DNA of 64,000 nucleotides from Mansonella perstans (lineage: Eukaryota; Nematoda; Chromadorea; Rhabditida; Onchocercidae): the NCBI GenBank assembly GCA_037074765.1, contig JBAMDO010000121.1, positions 62,001-126,000 of the forward strand, given 5' to 3'. Both the position numbers and the translations under genes were made by a program. The notes beneath the pieces were generated by a model. That model was not told the origin of the DNA. It saw only the letters and a list, made by a program, of their open reading frames with translations, and did no database searches. Shown here in pieces: positions 47,001 through 59,898 of this stretch (positions are counted from its first letter, which is position 1; each line of letters starts with the position of its first letter).

Positions 47001-49945
47001 ACAGTCAATCATTAAAAAAGCAATAAGCGTTCCGTTTGCTACCTGCTACCAATGAAAATTAGATAATCACCATTTTCTAACTTATTTATCATAAAAGGAA
47101 AAAAAAAAAAAAAAAAAAAAGATTCTAATAAATTACATTGTGTTCTACCGTTTGTTTGCAATAGCAAAAATGTTAGTTTGTACAAAACTTATTTCTATTT
47201 CAACGTTTAAAGTTACAAGAGAAAAATTGTTTTTGCCTTAATGTTGCTTCAATTTTGCTTCTTCTTTTGCTATCATTGCTACTGCATCAGAAGCATCACA
47301 TCACTACGACCAATCTTATTTTAGGACACAAATTCATAAGTAATCTATAATTTGTGTATGTCAAATATGCTTTATTACTTTATTTCTTATTATCTAATCA
47401 AATAACTTCACCAATTACACAATTATCCCAATAATGTTTTCCCATTTTTTCCTTCTCCTTAATATCTACGCTGGTGTTGCACTGATACCATGGGATTCTA
47501 CATTCCCAACTTGGATGAAACAAAAAAAAAAACTGGACAACAAAGGATGATATAACTATCTGAAAAAAAAAAATGATACTATGAAGTGGCATTAAATTAA
47601 ATTAGGAAACGGAAACCATAGTATTATCAAAAGTTGTAATCTTCTATTGAACCTTACGCATTTTTGTTATCATGTAATAAAGTTTATAAACTAGAGAAAT
47701 ACGCGCAATCCTTAAAATAATACTCCCTGTAATCCTCACAGCAAAAATACAACATAGCTTAGACAGCACGAATAAGTTAAAAAAATTTTATTTAGCTAAA
47801 AAAAAAAAAAAAATAAAGTAAGGCTTGTATCGTATATTCGAATAAACGATTTTTTTTAATATAAAAATCACTTCCTGGCATACGAATAACATCGACTATA
47901 ACAAAAAATGACAGCAGATATGTGACAGAACTCTATAATTGGCTTAGATGAAGATCGAACTGATAATACATTATATCAATCAAATACGATTTTATTATAA
48001 GCACAAAAACGCATGCCCTGTTCTCGTGCAAAAGAATTTCTTAATACAGAATCGTAAATCCAGCAAACTAATATTTTATATCCGGAAAAAAGTGTTAACG
48101 GTGTAATGATGGTACCATAATCCGGCGGATTACCAAAATCTCTTCTCTACATCTCAGACAACAATAAAAGCAAGAAATTATTTATTAAGGACCACATGCT
48201 TAACAAATGGCAACAAAACAAGTTAATTATTTAAAGTGATTTAAAAATTCTAAAAAAGTTGGTATGAAGCACATATTTATGAAACATTTTACTATGAATT
48301 TCCTGGTAAAATAAATGAAAGAAAAAGAATTTCCTCTCAATTCAGTTTTCAAAGAAATGAAAAAAAAGCATAAACAGATATTATAGGAAAATGCAAATAA
48401 GCTATACGTAAATGTGATAATTCAAAGGAAAAAATGAGTTCTGAATAGTTTGTGCAACTTAACCTGATAAAAAAAATTGAGAAGAACGATGTAGTATCTC
48501 GGCTAACGGAAGATTCGAAATGAAACGGTATTAGTAAGATGTACGAATCAATAGGTTTGTTTCAAAGTACCAACTGTTGCGGAACAACTAATCTTGTTAA
48601 AGGCATCAATTTCAAATCCCATCTGTCGCTGCACAACAGTGCACCAAAACACCCACTTAATTATTGGGCTGTTCCAATTATCAAGCAGTGGAAAAAACAG
48701 AACCACAACATTCGTAACAAAAGCATGGCTGATCAACAAATGATAAAACAGAACTGGAGCTACGATCACTTAACACTAAAATGAAACCAAAATTAAGTTG
48801 GTTGTTCAATCTTAAGGAAGAAGCCAATGAGCACTTATGGTATGTATCAAACAATGGTTTTGACACTAGCATGTTGCTCAGCATACCGGTTTTGTTCACA
48901 TCACAAATCGAAAAGAATATCCAATTATCAAAGAAAACCAAAACCCAACAATCGAAAAATTCTGCAGAAAAAAACCTGCAAAATACGATACAACTTGCTA
49001 AACTGATTTTTAAGGTCTACAATTCACAAAATTTTATATGATACGCAAGCACATTAATTTAGGCTGTTGAATGAAACAAGTAGCAAGAATCTCTCAGATT
49101 CAGAAACGGAAAAGGGAAAAGAAAAAAGTTCTACAACTGCCGAAAATTTTTTCTTTCGCTACATTTATGTAAGTTGACTGTTAATTTCAGAGTCAAACAA
49201 AAGTTCTCCAATTTTTTGCACTTCCAGCGTGCTCTCTGAGAGGAAAATATGTAAGCTCTACAGGAATTGTAAAGAACTGTATTCTTCATCATTTGCCTAG
49301 CAAAAAGAAAAGTGGAAAAAGCAACCAAAAGTGCAAAAACAACGCTAACTGTAAAAACTCAACAAATAAACAGCTTTTCAAATCTACTTTTCCAGTGTTT
49401 ATTTCGTGCAAAATTCCAATTAATCAACATAATCTTGGAGAACCAAATATCTGGACTTCGAGGGAAAAAATTAACAGCACTGTGCAAGTAAAAATTTCCT
49501 CCACCACAACTGTATTTTATGATAACATAAAAAGTTTTTAAGAACTCTTTACTGTCAACGGAACATTCTACATGCAAGGCTTTAGAAAGCCACCCTATTC
49601 CAGCGTCACATAGCGCTAGTTTTGTAAGTAAAAGTTGGTTAATAAACCAATATTACTTCAGTTGCGTATCACTTATACGTATCTTGAGATAGACGATAGA
49701 AAATCTAACGTTAAAATGCAGAAAATAGCAATGATTTTTGTCGAATAAAAAAGAAACGAAAATCAAAAGATTCATTCGGCCACTTATTAAGAATGTACAA
49801 TGGCAGGGTATAAGACCTGACATCAAAACACAGTGCTTACCTGTGCTGGAGGTATTTGCAAATCAGATGGCTTACGCAACTTTGAGAAAAAACTTCGGAT
49901 TCCAGTGCCACCAGATGTAGGCCTTGTGGCCGCTGAATTACTCAT
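39330..49945 (-). CDS. egl-4: cGMP-dependent protein kinase (PKG, EGL-4 type)
   Basis: PKG is a cGMP-activated Ser/Thr kinase; in nematodes EGL-4 controls sensory behaviour, body size and quiescence. Sixteen exons, 5' to 3': 49945-49841, 44428-44261, 44071-43997, 43915-43755, 43105-42939, 42754-42658, 42374-42251, 42046-41939, 41800-41666, 41568-41432, 41339-41216, 40809-40670, 40541-40310, 40195-40019, 39862-39687, 39492-39330. Phases agree; 762 aa. Order of domains: an N-terminal leucine-zipper coiled coil ([19 protein letters not shown]), an autoinhibitory segment (MAVSAEP), cGMP site A ([15 protein letters not shown]), cGMP site B ([15 protein letters not shown]), kinase P-loop [19 protein letters not shown] lysine, [24 protein letters not shown], and the AGC tail ending SGWDEGF. 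The Thr following Arg in both cyclic-nucleotide sites is the cGMP-selective feature. The site-B exon at 41800 has an atypical acceptor (tttgag). Intron 1 is 5.4 kb. The ATG directly follows a ttgcag acceptor, so an upstream exon or trans-splicing is expected. Confidence 0.96.
40970..40997. repeat. Poly(T) tract of about 28 nt
   Basis: Homopolymer within a PKG intron. A comparable A run of about 27 lies at 41573-41599 in another PKG intron, next to the 41568 splice acceptor, where on the minus strand it provides the polypyrimidine tract. Confidence 0.85.
44429..49840. other. PKG intron 1 (5.4 kb), no exon recognised
   Basis: The intron is AT-rich with many A/T homopolymers (44767-44784, 46205-46224, 47099-47120). 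The only structured element is the 51-bp minisatellite at 46764. Open stretches around 48539-49041 and 49293-49541 (+) have AT-driven composition and no splice context. Alternative PKG first exons could lie here, but none can be supported. Confidence 0.45.
46764..46915. repeat. 51-bp minisatellite, 3 copies
   Basis: Copies begin at 46764, 46815 and 46866 (agccaaataaatgtttcgtt). The third copy diverges after about 30 nt. The period is a multiple of three, so the array stays open on the minus strand and reads as a repeated 17-residue unit. That open frame is a by-product of the repeat. It lies in PKG intron 1. Confidence 0.9.
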
Positions 49946-52900
49946 CTGCAAGAGAAATGGCTGACAATTGAGCGAAACCCTAAAAGTTCAAAATACAATA
50001 TTTCAACGAAACAGATTTTACTTTAATCGAAGGTAAGCGTTAATCGGCAATACTTACTTAGTTACCATAACTACAGAGTGATAATCTAATTAGAAATAAA
50101 ATTATCGATAGGAAAAAAGGATAAGCCACGAATGTTTATATTACACTCTAAATAATGAGCACTATAACACAACATATTATTCAATCACCCAGATAAGTAA
50201 ACTCTCATTTTACAATTGTTCAACAATCCTATCTTCGCTTCCAGTGCAAAGTTTATGCAATAGCAAAAGCTCAGCTGTAATAGCTTAGCTTTCAACAGCC
50301 ATTTTACTAAACATATACATAAATATCACTTTTATTATTTATTTAAAGCTTGCAATTATAACAAAAAATATATATTTATGTATGTATAAGATCTATTTCA
50401 CAAATTTGTGACAGCGAAGAAATGAGTGTTGGTAACATAATTCAACAAGCACTAAAGATTTAACCTGACTTATTTTTGTTCCTTCATAAAGTCTGACATT
50501 TAAAAAATCAGCTACCTGACATTAAAAAAAAATCAGTTTTCCTGTACTGTTAATAAAACTACATATTTATCTAGCTCTAACATGAAATTAATAATAATGA
50601 AAGATTCCCAAAAAAAAAAAATCAAAAAATATCAACAGTCAGAAATATGTCCTGCTTAAATAATGGCTGCCATCTTAGACAATGTTATATTCAGTGTTAT
50701 CAGTAAAGGATAGCTATCATGAAAAGGTACTAATTGACATAATTCAATCCATGTTCCTAAATTAATCGCAGCTTTCAAAACTTTTTTAAGCAGCACTGAG
50801 TTTCTTTAAAACAACCACTGACTTTGATAATAGGATATTAGTCAAGGAGAATGAAAAATCGATTAATACTTTTTATCCCATATGAATGAGATTAGTGTGG
50901 TAACAATTCAGCAAAAATTTCAAAAATGCTACAACTAAGCATTTTAACATTTTTTACTAATTCTAAATATATAGTTCTCCTCTATTGCAACTTAAATGTT
51001 TAAATTTGCCTTCACGGAATTTTCATTAATGGAAATTTGTTGAGTTATATTGAAAAAAGCTGTAACAAAAAATATGCTTGCTGCTTATGCAAGTGGTAGA
51101 TTCCTTCGGCAAAAATGATACAAGAAAACACATACAGTTCAGCTCCGAAAATAAGACGATTTGAACTGATTATTCCACAACATCTTATTTTAGTTCACCA
51201 TGCAACAGCAGTACTTACAATTAACTTACAAATTACAATTAATAACAAAATATACCACCACAGAGTAATTAAGTAGAAAAGCTAATCGAACAGGTGCATT
51301 ATTAGAGAAAAAATCACATCCATATAAAAGCTCCCAATAAATCGCGAAATCAAGACAGTTCCAATGAAAAATTGTTTTCGTTCCATATTGTTGCATGTTG
51401 TTTTGAAATTCTAAGAAAAACATTACAGTTTACCCTTTTTCACGAAAACTATAGGATAAAACCCGTACAGGACAGGGAAGATGCAGGATCCACTCATCGA
51501 AATCAAACACTGCAACAGATTTTTCAAAGATTTACCTATGCATATACAAAGTAATAAACGAGATGTCATTATAAAAATGTTGAACAAGGATCTACTAATG
51601 ACCACAAGTCTCGTTAAATTCGGAATTAACCACAGAAAAGTGCTATTGCGTTCGGTTTCTTATTCCATTTGCTTAAGAAAAATATTAATTGTCGAAGATT
51701 TTGTCATTTAAAATTGTGCAATGCAAGTAAATTATATTATCATTCTACAGAAATATACAATTCGAAGCAATAAGAAATAACAGAAGATAATCCTAAAAAT
51801 TCAAATCTATGCATGCTTTCCGCTTTTCAATTTATTGTAACAAATACAAGAATTTCAAAAATCGCAACAGTGCTCTGAAATAAAAGATATGCATCGACAC
51901 AACAACTAAATAATAAGCTGTTGAAGGAACATCACATGAAAAAAAAATTTATTTCAGAGAAAAGAAAAAAAGACAATGAATGCTGCTGAAAAAATTTCCA
52001 TTAGAGTGCAACCACATTGTATCACAAGTATCTACAACGCTGATATCACAATTAATACCAGAATTTTTCGTCCAAATGAAATCACCAAAATATTTGCAGC
52101 CTACAAATGCACCTATAAAATCAACTAAAATGTTGAAAATTTAGTCCAACAAAACTTGAGCATATTTTCGACCTCCAGAGTTGTTAAAATGACATGGAGA
52201 AATCAAACTTAATCTAAAATCAATAACTAAAATTACAACTAGCAGAATCCACAAGTTCTGTTGAAAGTATACTTTTGAAAGTTTTTTCTCACATCTACAG
52301 CAAGCGACAAATCTCATCCAGAAAATTTTTTCCCTTTTAAGTGAAACAATGAAAAGTAAAAAACAGGTAAAACCACTGGGAAAATCTAGGACCAACTCTT
52401 ACTTTTATTAACTTAGGCTCAATTACAACATCTTGATGAAACCAAAGAGAGATTTGTTTTCTTCTTTGCTTCTATTGCTTAGTAAGCATCTGCGAGGAAG
52501 TACTATAATGAAGTACAAACAATCTTGTCTTGTCGGCACCGAAAAGTCGGATTATATTTCTGAAAAACTACTACTCATTGAACGAAGAAAACTCTTCGAA
52601 CTTTTTGAGACATTCGTTTCAAATTACTGGCAATTTCTTTGTAAACCTCAGCGAAGAATTATTTCAGAATGTTGCAAATTGTTTCTGCTACATCCTGAAT
52701 GGAACGTTACCTATACGTGCTTAATACAGCTAATTAGATATTGCAAAATATTCTAGGGAAAAAAAAGTAAGACAGCTGCAAACCGATGAAGTTCGACTGA
52801 AGCTAATTAATATGAGATGGGACATTCGGTATTTTTCTATCGCCGCTAAATTTTCCAATTTTGAAACACAAGTTAGGTGCTCATGACAAAAATTAACTAT

Positions 52901-53239
52901 TATATGTAATCTTCATCAATGCCATTAACAAAAAAAAAAACTTATATTTGAAGAAATTCACAAAGTGTAAAAACAGACAGTTATCAAAAAATTACAGCTT
53001 ATAAATTACAAAAAAAGATTTTACAATATACAACAGCAATGCTAGACCCCACCTTCACACGAAGATTGTATTCATGAACTTCACGAACAAACCAACAGAT
53101 GCAATACCTTAAATAGGTAGGTAAAGCAACAATTTTTAAAATAAACAGCAGTTCAAGTTGAATTTCAAATGTAAATTACTTGTGGCAACATCACGTGGCT
53201 TTTACTATGCGATCTTCAATTTTAATAAATACCACTCAC

Positions 53240-53339
53240 ACTGGCAAAGACTGGCCAACTGTTATTGAACGCAAACCTCTCTGAAGGACTGCATTTGCAG
53301 TAGAAATTGCTTCCCTTAGCAAACAACGCTATTTGCTTC
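53240..53339 (-). other. Candidate exon (minus) upstream of PKG
   Basis: Acceptor catttcag and donor gccagt|gtgagt bound 100 nt open in one frame, reading KQIALFAKGSNFYCKCSPSE, then RFAFNNSWPVFAS. It enters in phase 2 and leaves in phase 0, the phase of the PKG ATG exon at 49945, so it could be part of an extended PKG N-terminus. No homology was recognised. Confidence 0.25.
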
Positions 53340-53619
53340 CTGAAATGCTGTAAAATTAATTTAACATAGGGAGACGTGATATACCAAGAGGTGAAATATT
53401 AGCACATATTTTCAGCATGAAGGCCCATATCTGTTCTGGTACCGGTTAACATCGCCTATCATTTGACTTAATACCTAACAGATGAAGAAATATGCAAAAA
53501 AAGGAGAATGATTCCTGGAATAATCATTTTACTTACTGTTCGACGTTCAAAACTTCTTAATTTTTGCACGAACATCACAAAGTTGCACAGCTACTTGAAT
53601 ATTCCGTTCTTTCGAGTTT

Positions 53620-53700
53620 TTAGAACACATCCAGAATTTCGAGCAAATCAGTGCCGTTAGGAGCGATATCATCACGAATATCACCAACCATATCAGCACA
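53620..53700 (-). other. Candidate terminal exon (minus), unknown gene
   Basis: After a tttttgcag acceptor, 26 codons run to TAA: CADMVGDIRDDIAPNGTDLL, then EILDVF. The third positions are T-rich (GAT, GCT, CGT), which resembles the true exons of this window. A second frame of the same acceptor reads a hydrophobic segment and runs to a stop at 53547. Only one of the two can be right. Confidence 0.3.
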
Positions 53701-54332
53701 CTGCAAAAATAAGCAACTTAGTGATTATAAATGATAATATGCCGTGCATTAAAGGCCATAAAACGAAATTTTAAAGAAAGTATAGCTATATAAAAGGGTC
53801 AGACCAATAGAAGACATAGAAGTCACAATATGGAATCGAATTCTTAACTTATGCTTCAACAGTCCTCTCTGTCTATTTGATATGCACATAGTTCCACGGT
53901 TTTACACTAGTTTCTTTGCTCCAATCCAAATAATGTATTAAGGTCATATCACAGTAAGTTTATTTTCCAAGGAAAAAGTTTTGTTCGGTAAGAGTTATGC
54001 TAAGATCCCAAAGATTCCATTCATGTCTTCAAAATAAGAAAAAAAAATGATTTACTAAAGTCACCAAATGAAAAAAACAACCTCACGTGACACCTATCAA
54101 AAACCATTCCCACCAGCCGGAACACTTCTTGCATTGTCTAACTGAATTCAAACCTGTGGGAATAATTGATAACACAAGATTGCACGTCCGAACCATTCAT
54201 TTCGAGACAGTCTCACGCTACTATTACAAATTCGCTCTCATTTACTTATTATTTTTCTGCTTCTTTTACTCTACTCCATCTTCTTTGATCTTTATGCCAG
54301 CTGATTTTCCTGTTATTTTTCCTTTCTTCGTC

Positions 54333-54637
54333 CAATTCGTGAATCTCAATTCAGAGAGGTACACAAAAATAGAAGCCACTGTTTATGCACCCCAATTCGT
54401 GAATCCCAATTCAGAGAGGTACACAAAAATAGAAGCCACTGTTTATGCATCCCAATTCGTGAATCCCAATTCAGAGAGGTACACAAAAATAGAAGCCACT
54501 GTTTATGCACCCCAATTCGTGAATCCCAATTCAGAGAGGTACACAAAAATAGAAGCCACTGTTTATGCACCCCAATTCGTGAATCCCAATTCAGAGAGAT
54601 ACACAAAAATAGAAGCCACTGTTTATGCATCCCAATT
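54333..54637. repeat. 60-bp minisatellite, 5 near-identical copies
   Basis: Copies start at 54333, 54393, 54453, 54513 and 54573 (caattcgtgaatcccaattc). Only two or three positions vary between copies. Because 60 is a multiple of three and the unit lacks stops, the array is open on both strands (plus: 20-residue unit FVNPNSERYTKIEATVYAPQ). It is embedded in a plus-strand open frame at 54087-54716, but nothing shows that this is translated. Confidence 0.9.
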
Positions 54638-56655
54638 AACTCAGCAACTATGTATTCTTTTCTTTTGGAATTCTCAAAATATTGTTAAAACCCTTGTCAA
54701 AATCAAGATTAACTGAAAAGATTCTCCACTGCATCTTTTTAGTCAGTTTTTGAGTTAAAGATTTAAACCATATTATTTTTTCTGTTTCAAGCGTTGTCCT
54801 TCACGACTTCCCTGTTTATACAATGTCCACCATAATTTTAGCTCAAACAAAATATTTTCAGAGTTTAAAGGCGCACATTCAGCTGTAAGCAATAATTTTA
54901 AAATATATTTTCGTACTGCGTATTTTAAAAAAAGTGCTTTTTTTAAAAAAAAAAATTTTACTATTGTAAAATAACGAATAAAAATATATGCTCAGGTACA
55001 TTATGAGGAAGTTTATAATATATTACTTGCTTTACATAATGTTACAGAAACAAAGTGATTGAAAGCGTCACTAAATTTTAAACATAAGAGAGGAAAAAAT
55101 ATTCTGAAAATTTCTCATGTTTCATTGAATTCAGGAAAACCTGTTGATCATCTGTCTAACTGTTGAGTGCTGAATAAAATGGATCTTTACTGTTTTACTC
55201 TAACACGTTCATTTTTCACTTTACGTAAGAACTGGCATCACTTTAACAACGCACTGCTGGTCATTATTCAGAAATCACGCTTAGGTCCAAATGTTTACTT
55301 CTTCTTTACTTAGGAAGGGTAATGTCGGTCATTTTCGTGAACAATAATTTCACACTATACAGTTCCATGGAGTTGGAATAAATGGCTCATCCTTGCTCCG
55401 ACTATTTTCATCCAGTCGTATTGAATTGCTGATGTTCAGTCAATTTAGATAGTCAAATAAAATGAAGAATATAGCAGCATTTTATATCGCATCGGTGCGG
55501 TAGATATAGAAAACAACTTTAGCAACAACTACACCACAACGCAAATTGTAGTACAACAAAAATGGCAATTTCCAGAATCTAGTAAGAAAATCATCCGCTG
55601 CGCCTTACTGTATGAGTAGTATCTGAGTGTATACACATATTTCTTTGCTTCGTTTATTTGCTTTGCAGAAACGGCGATTTTATTGACTAATGGTTGATTA
55701 CAACTGTTGGTTGTAGCAAGAGACCGGTTTGAAATACTCCAGTAATATGTTTTACTTCAAGGAAACACCACTTTATTAGTGTTTATATATAAGCTGATTA
55801 TAATCGAATTTGGTAAGCCCAGTTCATTTTGACTGATTGCTAGATATCAGAGTCGGAAATTAGTAGTGAACTTAGAAGTAAAATTTATAAGGAAACATTG
55901 AAACTTATCGATAGGCTGATTTGCAATTTGATTCGCTACATTGCGATCGCAGTTTATTGGAAGCGTACTAAAACGATGCTTCAAATAAAATTTGTTGCTA
56001 GCACTACAGCTGTTTTCTTGGAATTTCATTCATGGTTAGCTTTCCAGAATTTGAAAGATTTTTAAAAAATGGTTTTAAAAATTTTTTTGTTCTCTTTACC
56101 AGCAATATGCTAAGCGTTTCTTTCACTGTTCGTAGCAATTTTCTTCGAAATATTTCTTCAGAATGAATGACGGATGGAGAACATAAAATGGAATTATCAT
56201 TGAAGTAGAAAATCTTCTGCCATTCCGATGATGCGTATATGAGCGTAATTAGTTTGGACTGGACTGTATGTGTTTGATTCATTCAGTTTTTTTCGAAAAT
56301 ATGTGCATTTATGTAGGTGTTAAAATTAACATATAACTGAATGGGAATGGTTGTATATTGAGCAGCAAATGGAGATACACTTATATGTAGAGATCAGATG
56401 AGGTAAGAATTGACTTGATGTCACATTCCCAACTATGCTGATGAACATAGCAATGGGGGGAAGGGAGGACATAATACGGGGCAAAAGGGTAGGACATAAA
56501 AGAGGACATAATAAAAGAGACTTTTAATCACCGAAACATTCCCCAGCTAATAAATAGAATTAATTGACGAGAAGCTACAAGGAGAGAAAATCATAAATAT
56601 TTCATAAGTAAAACGTCAGAAATAATCCGCAAAAATTGGACGTGAAAATAAGAAA

Positions 56656-56814
56656 ATGGGTTCTCTAAATGATCTCATTTTCGAAGCTGCATTGAAAACA
56701 ACTCCCTATCAGATGCTTGAGTTTAAGGATGTTGTAATGAATAAGATATTGACATCAGTTGAAAGATACATTGACGACTCAACACCGATAGACACATCTC
56801 GTATCATGAAGTGA
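56656..56814 (+). CDS. Small ORF, 52 aa, unknown
   Basis: ATG to TGA with no intron: MGSLNDLIFEAALKTTPYQM, then LEFKDVVMNKILTSVERYID and DSTPIDTSRIMK. The composition is balanced (Asp, Glu, Ser, Thr, Val), unlike the Phe/Ile/Lys/Asn-rich chance ORFs nearby. It would form one or two amphipathic helices, with no signal peptide. The 12 nt after the stop contain a good donor (atcg|gtaaga), so it might instead be an exon in another model. No family was recognised. Confidence 0.35.
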   Translation: MGSLNDLIFEAALKTTPYQMLEFKDVVMNKILTSVERYIDDSTPIDTSRIMK

Positions 56815-58349
56815 TATCGGTAAGAAGAAGAGAGTGAGTATATGTGATGGAAGTGTTTGAGGAGTGAAGTTGGAGAATTGCTTATGTTGTGTTAAATCGA
56901 AATTCTGGAAGTACCACACAGAAATCAAAGTAATTTTGGCCATAAGTGCTTTTCAGAGAATTGACCACTTCTTTTCTCGTCCACTGCTATTTAGTTCACT
57001 TTTCATATATTGTTAGCTTTTTTCTTGCCATCACCACGAAAACTGAATTCCGAAAAAATTAAGTATCTGTCAGAAGAAATTGCCTTGTCAAAAGTTTTCA
57101 CAATTCTTAATATTCTAATTACGTAATATAAAGAACCTTATTCTGAAAAGCACATAAGAGGTATTTGACGCAAATAAGAAGGACATGATGTCAAGAGAAG
57201 TGTGGTTATAGTAAGGTTAACAATGAGCTATTTCTTAAGAGAAATAAATACCAAAGTGAGAATTTTACAAGAATTTATATCAAATGAATAAAATGGTGAA
57301 ACTTTCTAGAAGGCGAAGTGAAGTAAATATTTTTATTATTCATTTTTAGTGAAAGGTTTTTCAAAAAAATTTCTCAGCTGAATCCTTGAAATTAGGAAGA
57401 TCCTCAGTTTTAGAGATGTGAAGCAAAATAGAATTTCTACCAGATTAAAATGAAAAATTTATTGGTATATATTTTCTGCCCGAACGTAGCAGCAAAACTT
57501 GAGCACTTTGTAACTTTCCTCAGTTAAAGATTTTGTCATTAAGAAAATGTTTTGATATCTCACATCATGTTGAGCTGTTTGTTTACGTTGCGAAAAGTAT
57601 GAAAAGTAAGAAATTTGGAAAATAGTGTAGAACTGGAATAAATTTAAAAGGCAATATGAAACGGGAAGTATATAGTTGAGCCTGATTATTGCACATTATT
57701 TTGCTTCTTTCAAATAATAAACAATATTGCTAAAAAAGAGGAAGAATGACCGTCAAGTGGAATGAAAGACACATGTTTAGGCTTGCCATGAGGATCTGAA
57801 ATGAACCACACTAACTGCTTGCACAGAAAGTACCATTACTGTTTTCATTTGGAATTTTTTTTTAACATGTTTCTTTTAGTATATATATTTAAAAACAGAT
57901 ATATAAAAACAATTCATTCATAAAAAATAAGGAGCTTCGATGAGTCATCCTGGAAAAAAAAAAGATCAAGGCTTCCAGAAATCTCATTAATCGAGAGCTC
58001 CAAATAGGAGGCATTTTACTCCGCATCAATTATCAAGAAACGGTTTAAATTCATGTAACCAACCATGAAACGATATGTTTTCTTTACAGAGTACCACTCT
58101 ATGCAAACAGTCTACTGTCAAGTACAAACTTATGTTGATCACTGTATTTGATGTTTGATCATTAGCGTTTTAAAATCTCCCAAAAAGAAAGTCCGAATTC
58201 TGCTTACTGTAATACTTTTTCCCAAGTTGCCTTTTCTCGGTAAAACCCGGTAGATGAAAAGAGAGAAGGACAGAAGAGAAAGAGAAAGAGAGAAAGTTTC
58301 TTTTCGAGAGGAAAAGAGAGGCGAAGACCGCTATATATAGTAAATTTAC

Positions 58350-58402
58350 CTGGATTTGAAAAGCGGATCTCGATTATCGTTTTTGCATACCTGCAGTATT
58401 TC
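58350..58402 (-). other. Candidate exon (minus), unknown gene
   Basis: Acceptor ttgtcacag and donor tccag|gtaaat bound 53 nt reading EILQVCKNDNRDPLFKS plus two bases. Its exit phase (2) fits only the hydrophobic reading of the 53700 candidate exon. The evidence is splice-site consensus and non-random composition only. Confidence 0.22.
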
Positions 58403-59898
58403 CTGTGACAACACAACTAAAGTATTAGTGGCATTACAATGAACGGTAGAAGGTAAACGATACTGTAATCACCAGTGCACCACATTTTACGACGCACATC
58501 TTACAATGATAGACCACATATACACATACACACATAAGTACACATACGTACAATCATTTCGATGATCCAGAAGTGCAGTATGTGTTGCGTTTGGCAACAA
58601 TGCTCGATGAAAACGAAATATTTTTTGTTTGTGATGTCTTTTGCATCAAAATTATGCTTCTCTCTTTAGCAATCCTCTTTTTCCTGTCGTTTCTGACATT
58701 CAATTAAGGAATCAGAAAGCACTGAATCAGAAAGATCAGCGGGATCAGCGGAATCCATGATATACTGATATATTGATCATAAATAGAAATTATATGAATT
58801 ATTTAGATTGTACAATAACTTCAAGTCATGTTTTCCGCCATTGATTTTTGTAAAGAAATTTTATGCGATCTTTATCCCAAGTGAGAGAATTTCCGCTCTG
58901 AGCACTTTAGATACTGAGATTTTGAGTAAGTACAACTGAGGCTAAAATTGAAGAAATTTTATGCCCATGAAAACTATGACACCTAAAACTGGTTCAGTTC
59001 GAGAATGTTGATAACCGTAAAGTAATAATTCTTCTTCTGACCTAATCTATTACAATTCCTGATATTTGTAATGAATTGGTTAAGAAGCATTAAGAAGTGC
59101 AATAATTAAGCTTAAAGTGACTCAATTGTTATAGGTAAATGTGCATACAGATACAGTATAATATACGGATGACGTGTAAATAAATTAGAATATAAACATG
59201 CACCTTTGGAACTTTCATCAGGAATTGAGTGATTTGTATTTTTCTCCTCTGCATATTTCACTTATTGATTCAATTTAGCATATTATTATTTTAAATTCAA
59301 AAATATATACTAAAACAACGATGCAAATATAACAGAATGATAATGAATGGCATCAGTTTTTAGTGCGATGCTCTGGATCTTATTTCCAGTATGACCTGAA
59401 TATCAAAACATTGAGCTTGCTGCAAGAGAAACAGACAAAAAGGTCTATTTAACTTAGTCCACAAGAAAATTGCAGATAAATGTTAGAAATAATTCCAGTG
59501 ACAGGAATCAAAAAACCAGTTGAATTAAGGCTGACCTTTGGCCTTCGCAAATTTTCTATCCATAGTTTACTATCAATTATCCTTTTTGTCAGTGGTTCAA
59601 CGATCACCGATTTCGTTATCGGCCTGCCCATTGTATCAGTCGAACTGATAACAGATACTAGTAGTATTTCAGTTTCCAAAATTCACCATTTTTTCTGTTC
59701 TTCTCTGTTACCTTGTGCTGCGCTCCAATTATATTTATACTTTGTCGCACTCTTTACCGAACAGTAGAAGCAGAAGAAATCACCACCCCGCCCCATCGCT
59801 GTACACTGGTAGGCCCAAATTCATCGGTACATATTTTTTCTCCTCTGCATGTTTCATTAACTGATTTCAAAAATATACACCAGAACGACGATGTAATA

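Noticed and set aside
55847..56282. Two overlapping minus-strand frames rich in Phe/Lys/Asn
   Set aside because: Composition is that of chance ORFs in AT-rich DNA and no splice model links them to anything.
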